From Nocardia sp. BMG51109 (GTDB lineage: Bacteria; Actinomycetota; Actinomycetes; Mycobacteriales; Mycobacteriaceae): a DNA stretch of 64,000 nucleotides. Below, one piece after another: positions 1 through 10,004 of the stretch (positions are counted from its first letter, which is position 1; each line of letters starts with the position of its first letter). The translations under genes and the position numbers were made by a program. Below the pieces are notes generated by a model that was not told the DNA's origin, did no database searches, and saw nothing but the letters and a program-made list of their open reading frames with translations. The stretch is from positions 4,898,001-4,962,000 of the forward strand of contig NZ_JAFQ01000004.1 in assembly GCF_000526215.1 (NCBI RefSeq). Reading direction: 5' to 3'.

Positions 1-979
1 TGGGGAATTCGACGGTGCGGTCGTCGAGTCGTTGTTCGCGCACGGTACCGGCGACCGGGTCGAGGGTCCACCGGTGCAGCGCTCCGCGCTCGGCCGTGGG
101 TGCGTGCCGCGCCTCGGCGGCGGGCCGGTCGTCGCCGTGCCATGCCGCGAGGAAGGCGGGCGGGCTGTAGCGCACCGCGTCCAGCACGATCGAACCGCCC
201 TCCTCGCGGGCGTTCCCGACGTGGAACACGTAGCAGGGATCGATCTCGAACCACCGGACGGTCCCGCCGGAGCGCGGCAGCACGCCGATCCGCGCACCGT
301 AGTCGTCGTCCCAGCCGAACGGCATACCCGCGCGGCCCGGATCGAACACCGCCGGAAGATCGAGCCACAGCACGTAGTTCTCGGTGATCGCGAAGTCGTG
401 CATCATCGTCGGACCCGGCACCTCGATCGGCTCGCTGTGCACGAGAGTGCCTGCGGCATCGGCGATGTGGAAGGCCACGTACGGCTCGGTCGTGGAGTAG
501 CCGTAGAACAGCAGCTCCCCGGTGACCGGGTCGGTCTTCGGGTGCGCGGTCATCGCCGTGGTGAGCCGGCCGGCGAAATCGTACGGGCCGACGGTGTCCA
601 GCCCGCCGGTCACCTCGTACGGAAAGCCGGCCTCGCACAGCGCGAGCAGATGTCCGCCGTGCTCGATGATGTGGGTGTTCGCCGAATGCACCGCGCGGTC
701 GCCCCGGTTCGGCGGTTCGCACGACAACTTTTTCGTGCGCACCCAGCGATTGCGATACCACTCGGCCCGCCCGCCGCGCAGCCGGATGCCGTGCAGCATC
801 CCGTGGCCGGTGAAGAGATGGCCGGGGGCTTCGCCGGGGAGCGGATTCGGCCCGTTGCGGAGGTAACGCCCGTCCAGCTCGGCCGGGAGCGTCCCGGTGA
901 CGTCGAGGTCGTAGGCCTCCGTCTCGTCCGGGACCGGCGCCAGGTGGGCGGTGGTGAAGGTGGGCGCGGTGCGTGTCAT
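1..979 (-). CDS. Carotenoid oxygenase family protein (3' end cut by window edge)
   Basis: The first 326 residues are visible; the C-terminus lies beyond base 1. The family are non-haem iron dioxygenases that cleave carotenoids, apocarotenoids or stilbenes. Three of the four expected iron-binding histidines are in typical contexts: H146 in TAHPKTDP, H194 in MMHDFAITEN and H253 in FHVGNA. The N-terminal YLRNGPNP and GHGMLHG blocks are also typical. The ATG at 979 follows a purine-rich stretch and faces the divergent PadR gene across a 57-bp gap that holds a PadR-type operator, so this enzyme is the likely target of that repressor. Family is clear; substrate is unknown. Confidence 0.9.
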   Translation of the reverse strand, partial: MTRTAPTFTTAHLAPVPDETEAYDLDVTGTLPAELDGRYLRNGPNPLPGEAPGHLFTGHGMLHGIRLRGGRAEWYRNRWVRTKKLSCEPPNRGDRAVHSANTHIIEHGGHLLALCEAGFPYEVTGGLDTVGPYDFAGRLTTAMTAHPKTDPVTGELLFYGYSTTEPYVAFHIADAAGTLVHSEPIEVPGPTMMHDFAITENYVLWLDLPAVFDPGRAGMPFGWDDDYGARIGVLPRSGGTVRWFEIDPCYVFHVGNAREEGGSIVLDAVRYSPPAFLAAWHGDDRPAAEARHAPTAERGALHRWTLDPVAGTVREQRLDDRTVEFP

Positions 980-990
980 AGGTAGAAGAT

Positions 991-1012
991 GACATGTCGA
1001 AACTGACATGTC
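991..1012. promoter_or_regulatory. PadR-type operator (ATGT-N8-ACAT)
   Basis: Two copies of the palindrome GACATGTC lie at 991-998 and 1005-1012. Together they contain ATGT (994-997), 8 bp, ACAT (1006-1009), which is the known PadR operator form. It sits in the short gap between the oxygenase and the padR-like gene, so it probably serves both promoters. A further partial copy (AATGTCGA) follows at 1013-1020. Confidence 0.75.
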
Positions 1013-1036
1013 AATGTCGACTGGTACGATTCGGGC

Positions 1037-1570
1037 ATGTCGATTCGTTACGCACTCCTCGGGCTGCTGCGCGACCAACCCGCGACCGGATACGAGCTGA
1101 CCCAGCGTTTCGCGCAGGGCATCGGCCGGCACGCCTGGAGCGCCAAGCACAGCCAGATCTACCCGGAGCTGCGCAAACTGACCGACGAGGGATTGATCGA
1201 GGTCGTCGAGGAGGGCGCCCGCGGCAAGCGGGTCTACGGGGTGACCGAGCCGGGCCGGGCCGAGCTGCGCGAGTGGCTGCTGCGCGGACCCGACGAGGGC
1301 ACGGTGCGAAATCCGTTGCTGCTGTGGATGTTTCTGATCGGCGGTCTCGACCCGGACGATGCGCTCCGAGCGCTGCGGGCCGTCGAGGAACGCGCCACGG
1401 AGATGCTCGGGGAACTCACCGAAACCTACGATTTCCTCGCCGCCGAGGGTGGCGAGCTACCGGCGGGCGCGTACGCCGCCCAGTTCGGCATCCACACCTA
1501 CCGCGCCACCCGGGAGTGGGCCCGCTGGGCCATCGAGGAGCAGGCCGAGCGGAATCGCCGGGCGCGGTGA
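1037..1570 (+). CDS. PadR family transcriptional regulator
   Basis: 177 residues with the PadR winged helix at the N-terminus (SIRYALLGLL, GYEL, then IYPELRKLTDEGLI and a wing with VYGVTEPG), followed by a helical C-terminal domain of the AphA-like (Vir_act_alpha_C) type that gives dimers. PadR proteins usually repress a divergent gene and release DNA on binding a small aromatic or amphipathic ligand. Divergence from the carotenoid oxygenase and the matching operator at 991-1012 support local control of that enzyme plus autoregulation. The ATG at 1037 gives the standard start of the family. Confidence 0.9.
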   Translation: MSIRYALLGLLRDQPATGYELTQRFAQGIGRHAWSAKHSQIYPELRKLTDEGLIEVVEEGARGKRVYGVTEPGRAELREWLLRGPDEGTVRNPLLLWMFLIGGLDPDDALRALRAVEERATEMLGELTETYDFLAAEGGELPAGAYAAQFGIHTYRATREWARWAIEEQAERNRRAR

Positions 1571-1595
1571 GCCGATTGCCGGCCGTATCGCGGGG

Positions 1596-2204
1596 TTATC
1601 TGCGAGCCGGGTCGGGGGTGCAGGTGGTGAGGAAGGTCTTGCCGTTGCCGGTGGCGACTCCGGCGGTGTCGAGCCAGCCGACGTCCTGGAACAGGTAGGT
1701 GTCGTCCGGATGCCGGGCGGAGCCGTCGATGACGTCGGCGATGGTCGCGTACGATCCCCACGCCTCCGGTCCGTAGACGGAGATGCGCACCCATTGCGCT
1801 GTGCGCCAGTCGAATCCGGCCGGTAGCGGTGTGGCGACCGCGAATCCCGGACCTGTCTGCCCGAGCGTGAGATGCTCGGCCGTCGCCGGGTGCTCGGTGG
1901 GCGCGGTCAGGACCCACTCGGCGCGTTCGGGTCCGAAGGCGAGGGCCAGCCGGGTGACGTCGCGGCACGGGGAGCCGGTCCAGATCCGCAACTGCCCGTC
2001 GGTGACCCGGGCGCCGAATGCCGGTCGCAGCGACGGCGCGAACTGGGCATCGGGATGCCAGCCGCCGTCGCTCCGGCAGGCGCCCGTCAGCGCGAGAACC
2101 GCGGTCGCCGCGAGCATCGCGGCGACACCGCGCGTTATCGGTGATCGAGTTCGTGTGGCTGGTTGTCGCCCTCCAACGCAACGCTGCCTGCGGATATGCC
2201 CCAC
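1596..2204 (-). CDS. Putative lipoprotein, function unknown
   Basis: 202 residues as read from the 2204 start. A basic stretch is followed by a hydrophobic segment and a lipobox-like LTGAC near residue 43, so the mature protein is probably a lipid-anchored exported protein. The first 20-25 residues look long for a signal peptide, so a start further in (just before RGVAAMLAATAV) is likely. The rest (about 160 residues, rich in Trp and Asp, with a C-terminal LTTCTPDP) matches no family I recognise. It converges with padR across 25 bp. Confidence 0.6.
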   Translation of the reverse strand: MGHIRRQRCVGGRQPATRTRSPITRGVAAMLAATAVLALTGACRSDGGWHPDAQFAPSLRPAFGARVTDGQLRIWTGSPCRDVTRLALAFGPERAEWVLTAPTEHPATAEHLTLGQTGPGFAVATPLPAGFDWRTAQWVRISVYGPEAWGSYATIADVIDGSARHPDDTYLFQDVGWLDTAGVATGNGKTFLTTCTPDPARR

Positions 2205-2264
2205 CCCGGCCCCCTCGTCGAAACCACTGTCCGCACGAGTATTCCACGGGCACGTCCGGTCGGC

Positions 2265-2537
2265 TCAGCCGTCGGTTCCGGCCTGCTCCTTCATCGCGGT
2301 GCCGAGTTGGGTTTCGGCGTCGAGCAGTTCGATGCCCATGAGCGATCCGTCGGTCGCGAAGTCGAGGGCGGCCACGACGGCGGATCCCTCGGCGTCGTGG
2401 ACCGGAAGTGTGTAGGCGACCCGACGAGGGTGGTCCGGATCGCGCCGGAACGTGAGGTAAGCGGCGTTGGCCTGTTTATCCCAGGTCACGGATCGGACAT
2501 AATCATCTGCCACGGCCGGACTGTAGCAACGGCGCAT
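2265..2537 (-). CDS. Small DUF2283-like protein
   Basis: Up to 90 residues. The core pattern (VTWDKQANAAYLTFR, a polar turn, then VAALDFATDGSLMGIELLDA) is that of DUF2283, small beta-rich proteins of unknown role. The natural start is probably the GTG eight codons in (VADDYVRSVTW), because the residues before it are not family-like. It stands alone between the lipoprotein gene and the amidohydrolase. Confidence 0.6.
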   Translation of the reverse strand: MRRCYSPAVADDYVRSVTWDKQANAAYLTFRRDPDHPRRVAYTLPVHDAEGSAVVAALDFATDGSLMGIELLDAETQLGTAMKEQAGTDG

Positions 2538-2622
2538 CGATATGTCACGTGCTGGGAATCACCGAATATGGCGGTGTGGCAACCGGATTCGTGTACACGG
2601 CCGGGTGCTCACGGACGTGCCG

Positions 2623-4068
2623 TCAGCGGCCGTGGCGTTCCTCGGCCACTGTCCGGCCGCCGATCACGACCGTCCGGACGACGTTGCTGTCGAGGCTCTC
2701 CAGAGCTTCCGCCAGGGGGACATGGAGCAGGCAGAGATCCGCGGACGCGCCGGGGGTGAGTCGCCGGGGAGGGCCGCCCGGACGGTCGGGTGAACCCAGG
2801 TAGCCGGCCAGGGCGACGGCGGGGTCGACGCGTTCCTCCGGGCCGAGCACGGTGCCGGTGCGGGTGGAGCGTTCGACCGCCGAGCGCATGACCGTCCAGG
2901 GGTCGACCGGACCGTAGGGTGCGTCGCTGGACAGGGCGACCGGCACACCGGCGCGCAGCAGGCGGGCGTGCGGGTAGAGGTGGGGCAGATCGTCGGGGTC
3001 GACCTCGCGGCGGTAGGTGTCGCCGCGGTCGGACAGGAAGCCCGGTTGGGTCACGACGGCCGCGCCCAGGCGTGAAATCTGTTCTGCCACATCGCCGGGA
3101 ACGACACCCGCGTGTTCGATGCGGTCGCCCTCGATGCTGCCGACGTCGTCGAGTGCGGCGAGCGTCAGCAGGAGCGATTCGCGGGTGACGCAGTGCACCG
3201 CGACCGGGCGGCCCGAACGATGGGTGTCCGCGATCGTGGCGGCGAGCCGGTCGTAGGGCGGCAGATCGTGATCGCGCAGCAGCAGTTTGCGCGGGCCGGT
3301 GGTCATGTTCGTAGCGAGGGTCTTTTCCGTGGGCGCGCCGAGCAAGGTGATGTGTTGCGGCAGAACGTCTTCGCGCCGCGCCTCGGCGAGTACGGCGATC
3401 GCCGAATCGTCGAGATCAGGCGTCGCGTCGGTGACTCCGGTGAGGCCGTACCGGGTCAGCAGCGCGCCCACCTCGGCGAGATCCGGGGGATCGTCGGGCA
3501 GTGCCGCACGCAGCCGTGCGTCGTACCGCCACAGCCGCCCGGTGGGCCTGCCCGTGGCATCGCGCCCGACGTCGGCGGAATCGTCGAGTACTGATGATAT
3601 CTGTTCCAGCGCAAGCGAGTTGAGCATCCACAAGGCGCCGCTGCGGTGCTGTATCCGTACGGGCCGATCCGGAAGCAGGCGGTCCAGCACATCGCGGTCG
3701 AGATCGCCCGCCACGGACTCGTGATACCCGGTGCCGCGCAGCCATCCGCGACCCGGCCGTGCGGCGAGTACGCGGCGCAGGTCGGCTGCATTCGCCACGG
3801 CGGAGGGACCGCAGTCGACCGATCGCAGCGCCGCGGCCAGGGCGAGCAGGTGGATGTGGTGGTCGTGCAGCCCGGGCAGCAGGGCGCCGCCCCGGCCGTC
3901 CACCACGGTGTCGGGGGTTCGCGTCGGTCCGTTGCCGGATTCGGTGCGGACGGCATCGGCTGGGGAGCCGAGGGGGAGCCCGGTGCCGATCTCGGCGATC
4001 CGGTCGCCGACGACACGCAGATCGGCTCGCGCACCGCGTATCTCGACATTGTGAAACAGGATGCTCAC
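2623..4068 (-). CDS. Amidohydrolase family protein (YtcJ-like, Amidohydro_3)
   Basis: 481 residues, normal length for the YtcJ-type amidohydrolases. Seen: an N-terminal beta-sandwich strand, the metal motif in LLPGLHDHHIHL (near residue 70), a later HCVT and EHAGVV, and the C-terminal LSSDAPYG with the conserved metal Asp. The fold hydrolyses C-N or ester bonds using one or two metal ions; the substrate cannot be predicted. The GTG start at 4068 overlaps the stop of a poor-quality upstream frame (GTGA). It is probably co-transcribed with the CoA-transferase and enoyl-CoA hydratase upstream on the same strand. Confidence 0.88.
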   Translation of the reverse strand: MSILFHNVEIRGARADLRVVGDRIAEIGTGLPLGSPADAVRTESGNGPTRTPDTVVDGRGGALLPGLHDHHIHLLALAAALRSVDCGPSAVANAADLRRVLAARPGRGWLRGTGYHESVAGDLDRDVLDRLLPDRPVRIQHRSGALWMLNSLALEQISSVLDDSADVGRDATGRPTGRLWRYDARLRAALPDDPPDLAEVGALLTRYGLTGVTDATPDLDDSAIAVLAEARREDVLPQHITLLGAPTEKTLATNMTTGPRKLLLRDHDLPPYDRLAATIADTHRSGRPVAVHCVTRESLLLTLAALDDVGSIEGDRIEHAGVVPGDVAEQISRLGAAVVTQPGFLSDRGDTYRREVDPDDLPHLYPHARLLRAGVPVALSSDAPYGPVDPWTVMRSAVERSTRTGTVLGPEERVDPAVALAGYLGSPDRPGGPPRRLTPGASADLCLLHVPLAEALESLDSNVVRTVVIGGRTVAEERHGR

Positions 4069-4608
4069 GGGCGCACCCCACCGTGCTGTAGCCGGAGGGC
4101 TTCGCGCCCTGTGCCGGTCGGGTTCGCCGCGACCGGATCGCGTGCGATCTTTCCCGGTGCGGCCGATGGCGGATGGATGCCGTGGCCGTCCTCGGCAAGC
4201 GTGGCCCGGCCTCGTTCGTCGTTCGCTGTGGCGCAGGTGCCGGGCAAGCCGATGCCGTCGGTTGGGCTGCGGGCGATGCGGAGATCGGTTCGCGCACCGC
4301 CGATGCCGGAGGTGCGGAACGGGTTGCTTCCCAGCTCACCTCGCCGGGCAGTTGTCCGATGCTGCCTCGCCGCTGCCGGGTTCGCTGAAGCTGCCGGGTT
4401 CGCTGAAACGGAATCGCAGCGCACCGCCTGCAATGTCGGCAGATGTGTGCGTCGGTCGCGCAGGCCGGGTCGTGCGGTCGTGCCCCGGTCGTCGACCGCT
4501 GTGGGGGTGAGGGCAGCGCACGGCTCGATGTCCGGTCCCCGTCCCGAGGGTGTGCCGAAAACCGTCCGCCGGCCTGTGGATGCGCCGTGACCGGTGCGGG
4601 GATCGCGT
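4069..4608 (-). pseudogene. Decayed interval between CoA-transferase and amidohydrolase
   Basis: 540 bp without a recognisable gene. A minus-strand frame starting ATGA-coupled to the CoA-transferase stop (about 4613) runs 183 codons and ends GTGA-coupled to the amidohydrolase, which looks like an operon gene. However, its third-position GC is lower than its neighbours, composition is Arg/Pro/Ala rich and no domain is visible. Near 4278-4300 the DNA nearly repeats the amidohydrolase 5' end (20 of about 22 bases at 4015-4036); in translation GGARTDLRI echoes RGARADLRV. Probably a degenerate partial duplicate; a fast-evolving real gene cannot be excluded. Confidence 0.35.
4375..4408. repeat. Short tandem repeat, about 18 bp x 2
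   Basis: The unit CTGCCGGGTTCGCTGAA occurs twice head to tail inside the decayed interval upstream of the amidohydrolase. No function is suggested; it is one of many short tandem duplications in this window. Confidence 0.7.
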
Positions 4609-5874
4609 TCACTCATCGTCGTGCTCCGAGGAACGCTGTGCTCCGAGCAGCTCGGTGTTGTCCGCGCCGAGGGTGCCCGCACGGCCCGACGGCGGCCGCG
4701 CGGTCGGGGGCGACACCGGGAAGCGGCCGTCGGCGGATTCGATCCACCAGCCGTCGTCCGTCCGCCGGACGACGTGCTCTTCCGGTGTGCCCAAGGCGAT
4801 TTCGGCGGTCAGGTGCAGCATCGACACGTCGACGAGGCGAGCGCGGTCGGCGAGCAGCGCCTCGGCGGCGGCCTCCGCCGCGCAGACCCCGGTGAGCGGG
4901 TCTGCCAGGGCGTCGCCGCACGGCAGCAGATCGTCGCCGTCGGGGACGACGAGGCCGGCGGCGGCCGCGATGTCGTCGCCGAATCCGATGGCGTTGCTGG
5001 CGCGTCCGCGCGCGGTGAGCGACAGCCAGGAGGTTCCGGCCGCGACGCAGGCATCGGCGTCGATGCCGAGCTGGCGGAGCGCGCGGGCCCGCGAGGATTC
5101 CAGCACCAGATCGGCGCCGGCGATCAGCGCCCGCAGCGCGTCGAGGTCGCGGTCGTCGTGCAGGTCCAAGGCCACCATGGCATGTCCGGCGTGCAGAAGG
5201 TCGAAGAACGGCGGCGGGCCGAAGCGCGCCCCGTCCGGGCGGGACCGGCTCTCGACCTTGATCACCCGCGCGCCGCTGGTGGCGAGCAGGTGCGCGCACA
5301 GCGGCCCGGCCCACAGGGCGGTCAGATCGAGGACGACCGGCTGCTCGCGCTTGTGCCGCCGGGTACCTGATTCGGTGATCTCCACTCCCGCACGGGAATT
5401 CAGCCCATCGGCGGGGACCGCCGACCCGGCGAGGCCGAGCAGGGCGATTCGTTCGGCGGCGAAGGCTGTTTCGGTCGTCCGGGCCCAACCGGTCACGACG
5501 TCCCAGGGATCCGCGTCGCGCGGCTCCCGTTCGGTGAGCGCGGGAATCAGATCGAGATCGTCGGCGCGGGGGAGGGACAGACCCAGCCAGCCGTCCCGGG
5601 TACGCAGCGTGCGGAACGCGCCGCCGCAGGAGCGGGGACCACGGCGCGTCAGTCCGGCGACGGCGGCCCGTTCCCCGAGCACCTCGACTCCGGGAAGAGA
5701 CGGCCGCAGTCCGGTTCTGGAACTGGACAACTCGCCGAAACGGCTCAGCGCGGCCGATACTCGCGCGGCGGCGCGTCCGGGCGCGGCGCGGGGCGGCCCG
5801 TAGGGGCGGCCGGTGAGCGCCATCGCCCCGGAGGCCGCCCAGGCCCGCAGCGGGGACGGTTCATGCCCGGTCAT
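4609..5874 (-). CDS. Family III CoA-transferase (CaiB/BaiF-like)
   Basis: 421 residues. The C-terminal two thirds carry the family signature: VVLDLTALWAGPLCAHLL, ARVIKVES, then DLVLESSRARAL and LADPLTGVCAAEAAAEALL; the Asp in LADPLTG fits the catalytic position. Residues 1-170 are a poorly conserved extra lobe with a short GWLGLSL match, so this is a rearranged or fused relative rather than a standard 400-residue CaiB. These enzymes move CoA between acids through an aspartyl-CoA anhydride. It follows the enoyl-CoA hydratase and precedes the amidohydrolase on the same strand. The ATG at 5874 sits in the upstream copy-junction repeat (5840-6006). Confidence 0.85.
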   Translation of the reverse strand: MTGHEPSPLRAWAASGAMALTGRPYGPPRAAPGRAAARVSAALSRFGELSSSRTGLRPSLPGVEVLGERAAVAGLTRRGPRSCGGAFRTLRTRDGWLGLSLPRADDLDLIPALTEREPRDADPWDVVTGWARTTETAFAAERIALLGLAGSAVPADGLNSRAGVEITESGTRRHKREQPVVLDLTALWAGPLCAHLLATSGARVIKVESRSRPDGARFGPPPFFDLLHAGHAMVALDLHDDRDLDALRALIAGADLVLESSRARALRQLGIDADACVAAGTSWLSLTARGRASNAIGFGDDIAAAAGLVVPDGDDLLPCGDALADPLTGVCAAEAAAEALLADRARLVDVSMLHLTAEIALGTPEEHVVRRTDDGWWIESADGRFPVSPPTARPPSGRAGTLGADNTELLGAQRSSEHDDE

Positions 5875-6006
5875 CGACTCGCCCCCGGATCAGCGCGGTA
5901 TCGACACCGACCGGCGCGTTGAAAGCTGCCCCATGCCCGCGTTGGTGACGGTTCATGCTCGGCCATCGACCAGCCCCCAGGCCAGCGCGGTGCCGATATC
6001 GACCGG
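5840..6006. repeat. Imperfect tandem duplication across the hydratase/CoA-transferase junction
   Basis: Bases 5840-5914 and 5932-6006 are about 79% identical with an offset of 92 bp, including 11 identical bases GACGGTTCATG. Each copy holds both a hydratase C-terminus (PVDIGTALAWGLVDGRA-stop versus PVGVDTALIRGRVDDRA-stop) and an overlapping CoA-transferase N-terminus (MTGHEPSPLRAW versus MAEHEPSPTRAW). One copy supplies the live hydratase end and the other the live transferase start; the other halves are dead. Confidence 0.85.
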
Positions 6007-6999
6007 TTGCCCGGTCAGCGCGAGATACGCTGTGCGCCAACGGCCGATGCGATGGGTGATGCCGACCGTGCCCCCGGCGCCCGGCACCAGTCCCATGGAC
6101 AGCTCGGGCAATTGGAACCAGGCGTCGTCGGCCGCCTCGACCCGGCCGGCGAACGCCGGCACCTCGATACCCGCGCCGATGCAGGCCCCGTGCAGGACGG
6201 CCCGCACGCGCGGGGCCAGCCGGTGCACGGTGTGGCCCGCGCTGTAGCGCAGCCGCACGAGATGCGCCGCGGGCACATCGGTCGCGGTGCCGAATTCGTC
6301 GAGATCGCCTCCGCTGCAGAAGGATCGGCCGTTGCCGCGCAGTACCACCTCGCGGATCGAGTCGTCGTGCTCGGCGACGGCCAGTCCCGTCAGCAGCCCG
6401 TCGCGGACCGCGCGGCCGAACGCGTTGTGCCGCTCGGGACGGTTCAGCGTCACGGTCAGCACGTCGCCGGCGCGGTCCAGCAGCACCGGATCCGTGCTGT
6501 CGGGCACCGGGCGCCCGGGTGTGCGGGCGCGCCAGGCGGCGAACTCCGGTCCGGCCAGCAGCATCGAATAGGCCAGGGACTCCGCGACCAGCCCGTCCGC
6601 GACGTTCGCCCGGGAGGTGACCTCGAGCAGGCTCACCAGGGTGAGCGCGGCACGCGGAGCGCCGGCCACCGTGCCCGCGATGGCTTCCAGGTCGGCGGTG
6701 CTGCCGGGCGTCCAGGCCCGGCCCGGCCCATCCGGTGCGACCGTGCAGGTCAGCGCCTCCAGCACCGGTTCGGCCGCGGGCGGCAGGGGCGTATCGCTGA
6801 ATCCGACGACCACGACCGAGCGCCGCCGCAGGGCATCCACGGCCGCCTGCGCCTGCGCCCATTCGTCCCGGCCCAGATCGACCACGACCGGCGCATTCGG
6901 CGGAGCGCCCTCGGCGTCGACGGCGAGTTCGGCGACTCCCGCCGCGAGATCGCTCAGCCCGACGGGCCGCACGGCAACCCTCTGCGTCATTCCGGCCAC
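5953..6999 (-). CDS. Enoyl-CoA hydratase/isomerase family protein
   Basis: 348 residues, longer than the usual 260, because residues 1-165 resemble a second, degenerate crotonase-like lobe. The C-terminal half has the crotonase signatures: LTVTLNRPERHNAFG, the oxyanion-hole stretch GNGRSFCSGGDLDEFG, HGACIGAGIEVPAFAGRVEA and the ELSMGLVPGAGGT block, where the hydratase acid/base Glu is expected. It would act on an acyl-CoA in a beta-oxidation-like route with the downstream CoA-transferase. Two in-frame starts, 6999 and the ATG at 6990 (MTQRVAV), are possible because the start region is tandemly repeated upstream. Confidence 0.85.
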   Translation of the reverse strand: MAGMTQRVAVRPVGLSDLAAGVAELAVDAEGAPPNAPVVVDLGRDEWAQAQAAVDALRRRSVVVVGFSDTPLPPAAEPVLEALTCTVAPDGPGRAWTPGSTADLEAIAGTVAGAPRAALTLVSLLEVTSRANVADGLVAESLAYSMLLAGPEFAAWRARTPGRPVPDSTDPVLLDRAGDVLTVTLNRPERHNAFGRAVRDGLLTGLAVAEHDDSIREVVLRGNGRSFCSGGDLDEFGTATDVPAAHLVRLRYSAGHTVHRLAPRVRAVLHGACIGAGIEVPAFAGRVEAADDAWFQLPELSMGLVPGAGGTVGITHRIGRWRTAYLALTGQPVDIGTALAWGLVDGRA

Positions 7000-7030
7000 C
7001 TCTGCGTCATTCCGGCAGCCCTCTGTGTGA
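6976..7030. repeat. Tandem repeat of the hydratase start region
   Basis: The string CTCTGCGTCATTCCGG occurs at the start of the hydratase gene, again immediately upstream and once more in a degenerate form (CTCTGTGTGATTCC). On the minus strand each copy supplies an ATG (MTQR...), so the start codon has been duplicated into the 5' flank. Confidence 0.7.
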
Positions 7031-7573
7031 TTCCAGTGTCGCGTGTTGCGACGTTCCGGCGATGCCGGCCGTCATCCCGGTAGCTCGCTCCGTGGTTCGG
7101 GCAACCGTCGTGGTCCGGAACTTGCTGCGTGGTCCCGGCGTGCTCGTGGCCGAGCCCCCGGGTCCACATGCGTCGATTCCTTGGCATCCGAACTCATGAC
7201 CTCCGAACACTTCGCGCGCGACACACGATCCTGACTGTCCTCGACTTTTCCACATCGCCGGTATCCGAGGGGGTCGGTCCGGTCAACGCCATGTTTGCCG
7301 GGCCGTACAGACACCGTTCCACCCGATTCTGGTGACCTTGCCGATCGGGGCGTGAGTGACGAACCTGATCTTCGACATCGCCTTGGTGCGCGGTCGGAGG
7401 CCCGGCGTTTCTCGCCCACGGCTCGGTGTGGCTCATTGCGGTCGGTGTGCTCGGCGGTGGTCGGTCTCCTGGATCCGCTCGCCGTCCCGACCGGCACACG
7501 AGCGTTCCGCACCGGTCTCTGGTGCACATGAGGTGACACCCACCAGGTACCGGCTCGCGGCCACCGTGGCCGT
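7031..7573. other. Intergenic stretch without a recognisable gene
   Basis: About 540 bp between the hydratase and the broken NIPSNAP gene. Several overlapping open frames exist on both strands, but none has consistent codon use, a good ribosome site or a known motif. I see no hairpin or RNA gene that stands out. Confidence 0.5.
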
Positions 7574-7816
7574 CTATGGAAGCAGCGGGCCGCATGAAGG
7601 ATTGCTCGTAGCGGAGGACGCAGCCGCTTTCGTCCCTGATGCGATCGGCCTCGATGAAGCCGGGGTCGACGCCGAGGCGCCCTCCGCCGACAGGAAATAG
7701 CCGCGGTGGGTGCCTCCGTGCCGATCGACCAACTCGATCCACCGACGCCCGAATCGTTCGAAGGTCTCGATCTTCGCGGGATCGATCACGTACTCGACAA
7801 CGCAAGTGATCATCAT
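7574..7816 (-). pseudogene. NIPSNAP family pseudogene (deletion plus frameshift)
   Basis: The first 47 residues (MITCVVEYVIDPAKIETFERFGRRW, then GGTHRGYFLSAEG) are a normal NIPSNAP N-terminus. The frame then reads Ser/Ala-rich nonsense to a stop at 7574. In another frame between about 7580 and 7665 the family's C-terminus is intact (IEADRIRDESGCVLRYEQ, SFMRP). The middle of the domain, about 30 residues, is missing. The deletion fused the two ends out of frame, leaving 80 codons instead of about 105. Confidence 0.8.
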
Positions 7817-7912
7817 CCCGAGCCTGATCCCGCGCGCTCGAATGCTCGACCCGGCCTCGGGTGGCGCACCATCCGGCCCGATTGCCTGGCCGGATATCGG
7901 TGGCCGGCGGGC

Positions 7913-9904
<1,992 letters not shown>

Positions 9905-9959
9905 GAGGCACCTCCGTAACGGTGACGACGATCGGACCTCCGCGACAATATCAGAATAA

Positions 9960-9975
9960 ATGAAGACGTCTTCAT
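9960..9975. promoter_or_regulatory. Candidate NmtR operator
   Basis: A perfect 16-bp palindrome, ATGAAGACGTCTTCAT, in an AT-rich 100-bp gap between ctpJ and nmtR. It lies where both promoters should be and has the TGAA-N-TTCA half sites used by ArsR/SmtB proteins. Metal-free NmtR would hold both genes off, and Co(II) or Ni(II) would release them. Confidence 0.8.
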
Positions 9976-10004
9976 GTATTAAGCCCCCGGTAGAATGCGC
10001 CGGT

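Noticed and set aside
3416..4612. A zinc-finger-like protein (CATDAHICRHCRRC) read in another frame over the amidohydrolase 5' end
   Set aside because: It overlaps the well-supported amidohydrolase on the same strand, and the rest of the frame is Arg/Pro-rich and not gene-like.
4065..4682. A real gene between the CoA-transferase and amidohydrolase
   Set aside because: Coupled start and stop are attractive, but codon use, composition and lack of any domain argue against it. Kept as a decayed interval with low confidence.
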